The translations under genes were made by a program, and so were the position numbers. 64,000 nucleotides of DNA from CAITSH01 sp025356665 (lineage in GTDB: Bacteria > Pseudomonadota > Gammaproteobacteria > Burkholderiales > SG8-39), in assembly GCA_025356665.1 (NCBI GenBank), contig JANXRV010000108.1, forward strand, positions 7,327-71,326, in the 5' to 3' direction. Within the stretch, counting starts at the first letter, position 1, and each line of letters starts with the position of its first letter. Positions 15,588-22,532 of this stretch are shown piece by piece. Under the pieces are notes generated by a model. The model was given only the letters and a program-made list of their open reading frames with translations, ran no database searches and was not told the DNA's origin.

Positions 15588-16046
15588 ATGAAGCAATCGC
15601 AGGCAGGATTTACGTTAATCGAGTTGATTGTCGTGATTCTCATTTTAGGGATCCTGGCAGCCGTCGCAGCCCCCAAATTCTTTAATCTCCAGTCATACGC
15701 GCGCATCTCGGCGTTGAATGGCGCACGGGCTGCGGTGCAATCGGCCGCATCGCTGGCAAACGGCATGTCGCTTGCCTCGAGTTTTAGCGCCGGGTCCGCA
15801 GTGTCCGTGCAAGGGGTTTCCGTGGCGATGGTGAATTTTTATCCGGATGGTTCCGATTCCACCAGCGGCATTATCGGCGCGGTTAACTTGGATTCGAGCA
15901 CGTACACGAGCAGTGTGAGCGGTTCGGTGAGCACCTTCTCGATCGCCGGTGCACCCACCCCGGCGTCCTGCGCTTTCAGCTATGCATCGGCGACAACGAC
16001 CACCCTCCCGCCGGTGGTTAGCGTTGCGACCACGACGGGCTGCTGA
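15588..16046 (+). CDS. mshA: MSHA-type major pilin, copy 4 (type B)
   Basis: The 152-residue prepilin has leader MKQSQAG and then FTLIELIVVILILG. It matches copy 2 along its whole length: SFSAGSAVSVQGVSVAMVNF, GIIGAVNLDSSTYTSSVSG and FSIAGAPTPASC. It ends TTGC with the terminal Cys. The ATG at 15588 follows GGAGCGCAAAATAAG; the frame open to 15477 lies in the hairpin region and is not coding. It is the last pilin before a proper Rho-independent terminator, so transcription into mshC may need read-through or a separate start. Confidence 0.94.
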   Translation: MKQSQAGFTLIELIVVILILGILAAVAAPKFFNLQSYARISALNGARAAVQSAASLANGMSLASSFSAGSAVSVQGVSVAMVNFYPDGSDSTSGIIGAVNLDSSTYTSSVSGSVSTFSIAGAPTPASCAFSYASATTTTLPPVVSVATTTGC

Positions 16047-16069
16047 CGGTAAGAGGCATGAGGACTAGT

Positions 16070-16090
16070 CCGGCCGGGGCATGTGGTCGG
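16070..16090 (+). ncRNA. conserved post-pilin hairpin, copy 4
   Basis: CCGGCCG pairs with TGGTCGG through G-U pairs, and the loop is GGGCATG, 23 nt after the stop of pilin copy 4. Stem position and CATG loop agree with the other three copies. Confidence 0.5.
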
Positions 16091-16098
16091 TTGACACT

Positions 16099-16139
16099 GG
16101 GCGGGCCGGCGCGTTTTCGGTGCCGCCCTTTTTATTTTT
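16099..16139 (+). terminator. Rho-independent terminator after the pilin array
   Basis: GGGCGG pairs with CCGCCC around a GC-rich apical part, followed by TTTTTATTTTT. It separates the four highly expressed pilin genes from the minor pilin genes that start 11 nt further on. Confidence 0.85.
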
Positions 16140-16150
16140 AGAGGATACGC

Positions 16151-16690
16151 TTGGCGCAGCTTCATCCAGAGCAGGAACTTGTTCGTGACCCGCGGCGTTC
16201 GCAGGGGTTTACCCTGGTCGAAGTGGTCGTGGTGATGATCATCGTGGCGGTGCTCGCTGCCATTGCCCTGCCGCGCAGCGACACCGACACGGTGAGGCTC
16301 TCCGCCGAGGCCGAGCGTCTGGCCGTGGAAATACGCTACGCCCAATCGCTCGCCATGACGCGCGGCCAGCCGGCCTGGATACGCTTTAGCGGCAACAGCG
16401 GCTACGGTTTTTTCCTGAGCGGCGCCGTCGCGGTGCCGCATCCGGGCGGCGAGCCCAATCCGGCGTTGCAGGCCGGAACGAGCTTTTCGCTCGCCAGCCT
16501 GCCCAACAGTCTGGTCGCCTTCAACGGGCTGGGCACGCCTTATGTTGACTCGACGCCGGTATCGACCGTGCTGGGCAGCAATGCCGACATTACCGTGAGC
16601 CGCAATGCCGCCAGCCGCACGGTGCGCATTTATTCTGGGACCGGGTTGGTGCGCGTTTGCGCCGTGCCCTCCAGTCCGACCGTATGCTGA
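16151..16690 (+). CDS. mshC: minor pilin MshC (GspH-type)
   Basis: The 179-residue prepilin has leader up to RRSQG, then FTLVEVVVVMIIVAVLAAIALPR (Glu5 present). The segment AEAERLAVEIRYAQSLAMTRGQPAWIRF is typical of GspH/FimT-like pseudopilins. It starts at TTG (16151) with GAGG 8 nt upstream; no better start gives the prepilin leader. Minor pilins of this type form the initiation complex at the fibre tip. The C terminus carries a Cys pair (VCAVPSSPTVC). The stop overlaps the next start by 7 nt. Confidence 0.9.
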   Translation: MAQLHPEQELVRDPRRSQGFTLVEVVVVMIIVAVLAAIALPRSDTDTVRLSAEAERLAVEIRYAQSLAMTRGQPAWIRFSGNSGYGFFLSGAVAVPHPGGEPNPALQAGTSFSLASLPNSLVAFNGLGTPYVDSTPVSTVLGSNADITVSRNAASRTVRIYSGTGLVRVCAVPSSPTVC

Positions 16691-17127
16691 GCGCCAGGGT
16701 GCCGCGCGAGCTGGCTGGGGTGACCCTGGTCGAGCTCGTTGCCTTCCTGGTGGTGATCTCCATTGGTGCGGTGGCGCTGCTTGGCTCTTATCGCAACATC
16801 CTGCCACGCGCCCCCACGCCGGCACAGATTACGCAGGCGGCGCTGCTGGCGCAGGAGCGCATGGAACTGATTGCCGGGAATAGGGGGATTCTGGGTTCCT
16901 CCATCAGCGCGGCGTTCGCCACCACTGCACTCGATCCCTGTCCGTCGGCGACTGCCTTTTGTCCCCTGTCTTCGCCCGGCTTCGGGATGCAAGTGCTCGG
17001 CGGTGGCACCACGGCAGTGGCCTGGCTGGCCAATCCGACCACGACCCACCGGCAGGTGACGGTGATCGTGTCGAGCACGTCGGGCACGCAATTGGCGCAG
17101 CAAATCACCGTGTTCACCAATTACTGA
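16684..17127 (+). CDS. mshD: minor pilin MshD (GspI/PilV-like)
   Basis: The 147-residue prepilin has leader MLSARVPRELAG, then VTLVELVAFLVVISIGAVALLG with Glu5. The segment AQITQAALLAQERMELIAGNRG is typical of PilV/GspI-type minor pilins. Cys residues lie in DPCPSATAFCPLSSPG. The start at 16684 gives a short basic leader and overlaps the mshC stop. The longer frame from 16657 is not needed. It is inferred to join MshC, MshO and MshP in the tip complex. Confidence 0.88.
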   Translation: MLSARVPRELAGVTLVELVAFLVVISIGAVALLGSYRNILPRAPTPAQITQAALLAQERMELIAGNRGILGSSISAAFATTALDPCPSATAFCPLSSPGFGMQVLGGGTTAVAWLANPTTTHRQVTVIVSSTSGTQLAQQITVFTNY

Positions 17128-17130
17128 ACC

Positions 17131-17631
17131 ATGCGCCGCCAGCCTAACTGGACAGCAAAGGGCGTGACCCTGGTCGAACTGGTGGTCGTCATGGTGATTG
17201 TTGGCGTGCTAGCCGCGGCGGTGCTGCCCATCCTCACCGGCGGTTTTCGCAATTATTTTGCCGGACGGGACATCATGAGCACCGACACGCAGGTGCGTCC
17301 GGCGATTGAACGCATCGCGCGCGAACTGCGCCAGATAAGGTCGGCCACTGCGACGGACTTGAATATCGCAACAGCATCGCAAATCACCTTCAATGATTTC
17401 AACAGCGCCACCGTGGTCTACTCGTTCTCGGCGGCCAGCGGAACGATTAATCGAAACGGCCAACCACTGACCGATCGTGTCGGCAGCCTGAGTTTTTTAT
17501 ACTGGCAGAGCGACGCGCTCACCCAGACGGCCGTGCCGGCCAACGTTTTTTACATTACCGTCCAGGCCATGGCTGCCGTCGCAAGTGTCAGCGCGGTGTA
17601 TCGCACCACGGTCAAGCCGGTCAACTTTTGA
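17131..17631 (+). CDS. mshO: minor pilin MshO (GspJ/PilW-like)
   Basis: The 166-residue prepilin has leader MRRQPNWTAKG, then VTLVELVVVMVIVGVLAAAVLPIL with Glu5. The segment DTQVRPAIERIARELRQIRSA matches PilW/GspJ-type minor pilins. It begins 3 nt after mshD and its stop overlaps the mshP start (TGATG). Vibrio MshO is longer (about 250 residues), so this is a compact version. Confidence 0.88.
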   Translation: MRRQPNWTAKGVTLVELVVVMVIVGVLAAAVLPILTGGFRNYFAGRDIMSTDTQVRPAIERIARELRQIRSATATDLNIATASQITFNDFNSATVVYSFSAASGTINRNGQPLTDRVGSLSFLYWQSDALTQTAVPANVFYITVQAMAAVASVSAVYRTTVKPVNF

Positions 17632-19442
17632 TGCAAGGCCGGCAGACAGGATCCTTGCTTCTTGCCGCGATCGCGCTGATCGTTGTCATCGCCGGCTTGG
17701 TGGTGAGCCTGAATTTCCTTGCCGTTTCCGACAATGCGTCCGGTGGCGCGCAGGCCGCATCCGGCCAGGCGCTGGCGGCGGCAAAGGCCGGCATCGAGCA
17801 GGCGACGCGCACCCTGCGCTCGAGTTCGCAGGCCACATTCGCGCTGGCCTGCACCGTCAGCGTCCCGGCGGCGTCCGCTGCGGTCGGCAGCGGCGCCTTC
17901 ACGCAGAGCGCGACGCGCTACAACCCGTCCACGACATTAGCCGTTGCCGTGGCTAACGCGACTGTTACCGCCATACAACTTACCTCCTCCGCTGGGTTTG
18001 CGCCGCGCGGGACGGCCATTATCGACTCTGAGCGCATCAACTACACGGGGATTTCAGGCAACACCCTGACCGGCGTGACGCGCGGCATGGCCGGCACGCT
18101 TGCAGCAACGCACTCCACCGGCGGGGCAGGCACGGTGTTCCAGGATCAATGCCAGATCGTATCTAAGGGGACCAGCGGCAACGCCCTGCGCCAGATTGAG
18201 GCGACGGTAATCAACGGCCAGTGGTCTGCTTACCTTGACGGGGCATCGACCGCGGTGGGCAATGGTGTGGCGGCGACCTTGGCGACCTTGAGCACGACGA
18301 TGCCGGCCGGCGACAATATTGTTATTGCCGTGGTCACCCTTAACAACGTGACGGCCACAGCGACAACGCTGACCGGTGCGGCGACCGGCAACCTGGTGCT
18401 GGTGCGCAACGCTGCCACGGTCGATTCCAACCGTCTTACACTGCGCGTTGGCGGCGGCGCGGGCAGTGCCACTGTTCGGCGGGAAAAGACGTTTTTTTTC
18501 GTGGCCAAGGATTCCGGTGCGCCAGCCAACCCGGTATACACGGTGACCGGCCTGGGCAACAACGCCAATGCCAATGCCGAGGTCAAGATCTTTGTCATCA
18601 ACACGCCGCCCGCCTCGTTTAGCGGCACCAGCGGCGCGGCCGCGGTGGCCATCAGCAACGCCGCGCAGACCACCATTGCCAGCACCACGGCAACCGGACG
18701 GGCCGAGGACGAGTACCTGGTTGTCGCCGCGGTGCAAATTCAGAACGGCAATGCCGGTGCGCGAACCATCGCCGCCGGCAACTTGCGCCTTCGGCGCACC
18801 GCGCCGGCTGCCCTGACGCTGACGAGCAACCAGTACGTGATCAGTCTTGGCACCAATGGCAACGTCACGTCCGAGTACAGCTTGCTGCTGCTGGCGCTCG
18901 ATACCGCGCCGGGCCTCAACCCGACCTACGATGTGTCGGCGCAGGCGAGCAACACCACCGTAACGGGCGCCGGCGCAATTGTCGCCATAAGGGGTATCGG
19001 CACAGTGTTCTCTGACGGCGGATCGGTTGCTCTTGCAACAAGCCCGACCCTGACTGTGCTGGCAACGCAGGCGACCACGGCAGGCGTGGCGAACAGCGCC
19101 TTCTCCAGCCTTGTTACCGGGACGAGTAACCTTGTGATTGCCTCTATCCAGTACATTCAGACGACCAATGCTGCGCGGACAACGGCCGTTGGCGAGGAGA
19201 AAATTCTCTACAGCGGGACCAGCCAGACGTCCAACACGTTCCTCAGCAACCTGTGTGCCACGGGGACCTCGGTGAACTGCGGGCACTTCGAATCGGCCCT
19301 GCTCTGGAGCCAGACCATAGCGCCCGCGACGCCGAGCTTTACCGTTCAAACCGCATCGAGCGGTGCTGGCACTACCGCCGAAACGAAGGTGGGTGTGGTG
19401 ACGCTAGATCCCTTAGGCCCGGTGCTGGAAGTGTATCCCTGA
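17631..19442 (+). CDS. mshP: very large MshP-like minor pilin/adhesin
   Basis: The 603-residue protein has an N-terminal hydrophobic anchor (LLLAAIALIVVIAGLVVSLNFLAV) without a classical cleavage Gly-xxxx-Glu, as in PilX/MshP proteins. The helix ASGQALAAAKAGIEQATRTL follows. Residues about 105-165 carry IIDSERINYTGISGNTLTGVTRG, a small beta module seen in phage tail and surface proteins. The remaining 400 residues are Ala/Thr/Asn-rich, predicted beta-sandwich, with few Cys. MshP is normally about 150 residues, so this looks like MshP extended by a surface domain, perhaps replacing the missing mshQ adhesin. It is coupled to mshO. Confidence 0.8.
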   Translation: MQGRQTGSLLLAAIALIVVIAGLVVSLNFLAVSDNASGGAQAASGQALAAAKAGIEQATRTLRSSSQATFALACTVSVPAASAAVGSGAFTQSATRYNPSTTLAVAVANATVTAIQLTSSAGFAPRGTAIIDSERINYTGISGNTLTGVTRGMAGTLAATHSTGGAGTVFQDQCQIVSKGTSGNALRQIEATVINGQWSAYLDGASTAVGNGVAATLATLSTTMPAGDNIVIAVVTLNNVTATATTLTGAATGNLVLVRNAATVDSNRLTLRVGGGAGSATVRREKTFFFVAKDSGAPANPVYTVTGLGNNANANAEVKIFVINTPPASFSGTSGAAAVAISNAAQTTIASTTATGRAEDEYLVVAAVQIQNGNAGARTIAAGNLRLRRTAPAALTLTSNQYVISLGTNGNVTSEYSLLLLALDTAPGLNPTYDVSAQASNTTVTGAGAIVAIRGIGTVFSDGGSVALATSPTLTVLATQATTAGVANSAFSSLVTGTSNLVIASIQYIQTTNAARTTAVGEEKILYSGTSQTSNTFLSNLCATGTSVNCGHFESALLWSQTIAPATPSFTVQTASSGAGTTAETKVGVVTLDPLGPVLEVYP

Positions 19443-19595
19443 AGAGGGTGCCGGCTGCGAGCGGGTGCCGGCTGCGCCTGGCATGGATTGGCGACGACCA
19501 ACGCCAATGGGCCGGGCGATGCTAGTTGTACTGTACAGGCGATCGTGCGCATCGATCGCAAATTGGCAAACCTGGAGTGCAAATGGAGGCTAGAT
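19443..19595. other. gap after mshP with a 14-bp direct repeat
   Basis: No supported gene. GGGTGCCGGCTGCG occurs twice (19446 and 19463). A frame through about 19488-19590 gives plausible-looking sequence (ASCTVQAIVRIDRKLANLEC) but has no good start and runs into the terminator, so it may be a coding relic. Confidence 0.5.
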
Positions 19596-19641
19596 AAACC
19601 GCCGCAAACCCAATACTGGCGCGGGTTTGCGGGTGGTTTTT
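19596..19641 (+). terminator. strong Rho-independent terminator closing the pilin operon
   Basis: A 10-bp perfect stem (CCGCAAACCC with GGGTTTGCGG), extended by AAACC/GGTTT, is followed by TTTTT. It isolates mshE-mshP from the next operon. Confidence 0.9.
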
Positions 19642-19669
19642 CGGCTACCAGGCAGCCCGCAAACGCTAT

Positions 19670-19692
19670 GCACTCGGCATAACGCCGAGTGC
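19670..19692. other. perfect 9-bp inverted repeat
   Basis: GCACTCGGC and GCCGAGTGC flank loop ATAAC. There is no T run after it. It lies between the terminator and the next promoter and could be an operator or a second stop signal. Confidence 0.5.
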
Positions 19693-19739
19693 GGCCGGCA
19701 AGGATTGCTGGAACGCACGTGTCTATGTTAAAATATTCA

Positions 19740-19768
19740 TTGACAACAATGGTTTATTTTAATATTTT
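19740..19768 (+). promoter_or_regulatory. sigma-70 promoter of the MSHA machinery operon
   Basis: TTGACA (consensus -35) is spaced exactly 17 nt from TATTTT (-10), in an AT-rich context 29 nt upstream of the mshI ATG. It is the best sigma-70 promoter in the window. Confidence 0.8.
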
Positions 19769-19796
19769 CAAGTGATGTAGTCACAGTGGTTTGTTT

Positions 19797-20726
19797 ATGG
19801 CATGGTTTTTCTCAAAACCGCAGGCAATACCGGGTTGGATGGTGGTCAGCGTTGAGCCTGACGCGACCAAGTTCGCGCATGTCGCCGTCAAGGGCGAGGG
19901 CAGGCCGATGGTCAGCGCGTGGTCAGTCGTCACGCAGGTGGAGGGGGAGACCCTGACGCAAATCAGCAAAAAAATGAATCTTGCCGGCTATCACTGCGCA
20001 ACGCTGCTCAAGCCTGGCGACTATCAACTGCTGCTGGTGGAGGCGCCCAATGTCACGCCTGACGAGTTAAAGGGCGCGATTCGCTGGAAAATAAAAGACC
20101 TTATCGAATACCACATCGATGATGCCACTATCGACGTGCTGGATATTCCCTCGCCCGTAGGCAAGCAGCACTCGATGTATGCCATCTCGGCGCGTAACGA
20201 TTTGCTGCAGCGGCAGATCAAGGACTTCGAGGGCGCGCATATTCCGCTCGAGGTCATCGACATCCCCGAGACCGCGCAGCGCAACATGGCGCACTTGTTC
20301 GGCGACGCGGAGCGGGCGGTGGCGATGCTGTCCTTCGATCATTCGGGCGGGTTGTTGACCATTTCGTTTGCCGGCGAGCTTTATCTTGCGCGCCGCATCG
20401 AGGTGGCCTGGACTAACCTGGCCGCGGAGATCGACTCCCAGCGCCAGCATTACCTGGACCGGGTGACCACCGAGTTGCAGCGTTCGCTGGACCATTTCGA
20501 GCGCCAGTTCACCCATCTTTCGGTGACGCAACTGCTGCTGGCACCCCTGCCCAAGGATTTAGGGATCGCCGAGTATTTGTCCTCCAACCTTACCATCCGG
20601 GTGCGCACCGTGGATGTGGCCGAGGTCATGGACCTGCCCGAATCGGCGCCGATGGCGGCCGAGGACCAGTGGCGCTTGTTCCATGTGCTGGGCGCGGGCC
20701 TGCGGCTTGAGGCGAAGACGCTATGA
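19797..20726 (+). CDS. mshI: MshI, PilM-like actin-fold assembly protein
   Basis: The 309-residue cytosolic protein resembles MshI/PilM, an actin/ASKHA-fold protein that links the inner-membrane PilN/PilO-like pair to the motor. Visible features are the beta-strand start MAWFFSKPQAIPGWMVVSVEP, WKIKDLIEYHIDDATIDVLDIP, and a long helical SQRQHYLDRVTTELQRSLDHFERQF. The ATG at 19797 is preferred over TTG at 19791. It overlaps the next gene by 4 nt and heads a seven-gene operon. Confidence 0.88.
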   Translation: MAWFFSKPQAIPGWMVVSVEPDATKFAHVAVKGEGRPMVSAWSVVTQVEGETLTQISKKMNLAGYHCATLLKPGDYQLLLVEAPNVTPDELKGAIRWKIKDLIEYHIDDATIDVLDIPSPVGKQHSMYAISARNDLLQRQIKDFEGAHIPLEVIDIPETAQRNMAHLFGDAERAVAMLSFDHSGGLLTISFAGELYLARRIEVAWTNLAAEIDSQRQHYLDRVTTELQRSLDHFERQFTHLSVTQLLLAPLPKDLGIAEYLSSNLTIRVRTVDVAEVMDLPESAPMAAEDQWRLFHVLGAGLRLEAKTL

Positions 20727-21454
20727 GCCAGCAGATCAACCTGTTCAACCCGGTTTTTTTACGCAAGGAAAAATATTTTTCCGCCCTGGCAGGCATGCAG
20801 GCGATAGGTCTGTTGGTGCTGGGGATGCTCGGTTTTTACGTCTACGCGGTGTTCGAAATGGACGGCCTGACGCGGCAGGCTGCTTTGCTCGATCGCCAGC
20901 AACTGGCGGCACAGGGACGCCTGGCCAAAGTGACCGCGGAGTTTGGCGTCAAGCCGGCCGATGCGGCGCTGGCCGCCCAGGCCAAGGACATGCAGGCTGG
21001 CATTGTCGCGCGCCAGGGCCTGCTCAGTGCGCTTGACTCCGGAAGCTTTGGTGCCGAGCGCGGGCTGGCCGAATACATGCGTGCGCTGGCGCGCCAGGCC
21101 GTTCAAGGTTTGTGGCTGACCGCTTTTAGTGTTGACGAGGGCGGGGTGAACTTCAGCATCAGCGGCATGGCATTGAGCCCGGAGCTCGTACCGGTGTTTG
21201 TGCGCGGCCTTGGCGCCGAGAAAAGCATGCGCGGGCGCAGCCTGGACAACCTGGCGATGTCCCGGCAGGCCTTTGCCGTCACGCCGCCACGTGCGACGCA
21301 AGCCTTACAGGTGCCAGTGGTGGCCTTCGTGCTGAGCTCGGGTATGGGCGAGGCTGGCGCAACCGAGAGCGAGCCGGCCCCAGTCCCAGCCCCGGCGGCG
21401 CCGGCTCGACCGGCTGCAACCGCCGCAGCAGGTGATGCCAAGGCGGGCAACTGA
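20723..21454 (+). CDS. PilN-like inner-membrane assembly protein (MshI2 type)
   Basis: The 243-residue protein begins MSQQINLFNPVFLRKEKYFS, a short cytosolic PilN-like INLF motif that in PilN binds PilM (here MshI). One membrane helix follows (GLLVLGMLGFYVYAVF, about residues 28-43), then a periplasmic coiled coil and an alpha-beta domain (GLWLTAFSVDEGGVNFSISG). The tail is Ala/Pro-rich. It is coupled to mshI by ATGA. In Shewanella this gene is called mshI2; in many genomes it is unnamed. Confidence 0.85.
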   Translation: MSQQINLFNPVFLRKEKYFSALAGMQAIGLLVLGMLGFYVYAVFEMDGLTRQAALLDRQQLAAQGRLAKVTAEFGVKPADAALAAQAKDMQAGIVARQGLLSALDSGSFGAERGLAEYMRALARQAVQGLWLTAFSVDEGGVNFSISGMALSPELVPVFVRGLGAEKSMRGRSLDNLAMSRQAFAVTPPRATQALQVPVVAFVLSSGMGEAGATESEPAPVPAPAAPARPAATAAAGDAKAGN

Positions 21455-21456
21455 GT

Positions 21457-22158
21457 ATGGACAAGCTCAAACTCCTGCTCCAAGGCTACGCTGATCGCAT
21501 CGACGCGCTCAGCTTGCGCGAACGCGCCCTGGTCTTTCTTGCGGCGGCGGTGGTGCTGTTTTTTACGTATGACACTTTTTTGCTCGAACCCCTGCTAAAG
21601 AGGCAGAAGTCCTTGTTCGAGGCGACGCAGCTGCGACAAGCCGCCGTTAACGGCATCGAGCAACAAATCCAGGCCGTGCTGCAGCGCCGTAGCGATGATC
21701 CGGATGCGGCGAATCGCACCGTCCAAAAACAATTGAAAGACGAGCTTGCGCTACTCGATGCCAAATTGGCGCAGCGGCAAAGCCGGCTCGTCCCGGCCGA
21801 CCGGATGGTCAGACTGCTCGAGGCGATGTTGCGCGACAAGCGCCAACTGCAGGTGCTGTCGCTGCGCAGCGCGCCGCCGGTGGAACTGGGTGTCAAGGTC
21901 GGCACGCCCGCCGCCGCACCCGCCGCCGCAACCGAGCCTGGCGCCGCTGCAATGGCCGGGCGCGGTCTTTATCGTCATGGCATTGAGCTGGCCTTGCGCG
22001 GCACTTATCCGGATCTTCTCGACTATGTCGCCGCGCTCGAGGCTTACCGCGACAAGTTTTATCTTGGCGCCAGTTCGCTGAGTGCGAACGGCGTGGATGC
22101 GACGCTGACCTTGAGTCTTTACACCATCAGCCTGAGCAGCACCTGGGTGACGTTCTGA
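21457..22158 (+). CDS. mshJ: MshJ, PilO-like assembly protein
   Basis: The 233-residue protein has a short cytosolic start, a membrane helix (ALVFLAAAVVLFFTYDTFLL, about residues 25-44) and a periplasmic coiled coil. An alpha-beta domain with GTYPDLLDYVAALEAYRDKFYLG follows, as in PilO/MshJ. It probably pairs with the PilN-like protein as the alignment subcomplex spanning the periplasm. It starts 2 nt after the previous stop, and its own stop overlaps mshK by one base. Confidence 0.88.
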   Translation: MDKLKLLLQGYADRIDALSLRERALVFLAAAVVLFFTYDTFLLEPLLKRQKSLFEATQLRQAAVNGIEQQIQAVLQRRSDDPDAANRTVQKQLKDELALLDAKLAQRQSRLVPADRMVRLLEAMLRDKRQLQVLSLRSAPPVELGVKVGTPAAAPAAATEPGAAAMAGRGLYRHGIELALRGTYPDLLDYVAALEAYRDKFYLGASSLSANGVDATLTLSLYTISLSSTWVTF

Positions 22159-22532
22159 TGCACACGATCCCATCCGTCGTCCTGGGCCTCGCGCTGCTGT
22201 TTCAAGGGGCGGGCCCGGCCCTGGCGCAGGTGCTTGCCGATCCGACTCGGCCGCCGGCCGCATTGCTCTCGGGTGCCTTCATCCCGGGGGCAGCCCCTGC
22301 GAATGCACTGCAGTCTATAATTTTGTCCGGTGGACGCAAGATTGCCGTTATTAATGGGCAATCCGTACCGCTAGGCGGAAAATATGGCGATGCGCGGCTG
22401 ATTGGCATAGCGGCCGCTGAGGTCCGCTTGCAAAGTGACAAAGGAATCGAGGTGATGAAACTGTATCCCGGTTTGGAAAAACGCAGTACATCGGTCCGGC
22501 CGGTTCAGCCGATAAAGGGAGCAGGATCATGA
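22158..22532 (+). CDS. mshK: MshK, PilP-like periplasmic protein
   Basis: The 124-residue protein has a signal peptide (to GPALAQ, residue 24) and then the family motif LADPTRPP. A small beta domain follows (LQSIILSGGRKIAVINGQSVPLGG), like PilP/GspC homology regions that touch the secretin. It is coupled to both neighbours (1-nt overlap with mshJ, 4-nt with mshL). Confidence 0.88.
   Translation: MHTIPSVVLGLALLFQGAGPALAQVLADPTRPPAALLSGAFIPGAAPANALQSIILSGGRKIAVINGQSVPLGGKYGDARLIGIAAAEVRLQSDKGIEVMKLYPGLEKRSTSVRPVQPIKGAGS

Noticed and set aside
13561..16046. CRISPR-like or silent-cassette (pilS) reading of the repeated region
   Set aside because: The repeats are whole genes with intact starts, leaders and stops. 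There are no short regular spacers and no truncated cassettes.
18054..19349. A 431-codon open frame on the minus strand
   Set aside because: It is antisense to the mshP-like gene and follows from its biased Ala/Thr codons. There is no start signal or domain.
19488..19682. A 64-codon frame after mshP (ASCTVQAIVRIDRKLANLEC)
   Set aside because: It has only a TTG start without a ribosome-binding site and runs through a strong terminator. At most it is a coding relic.
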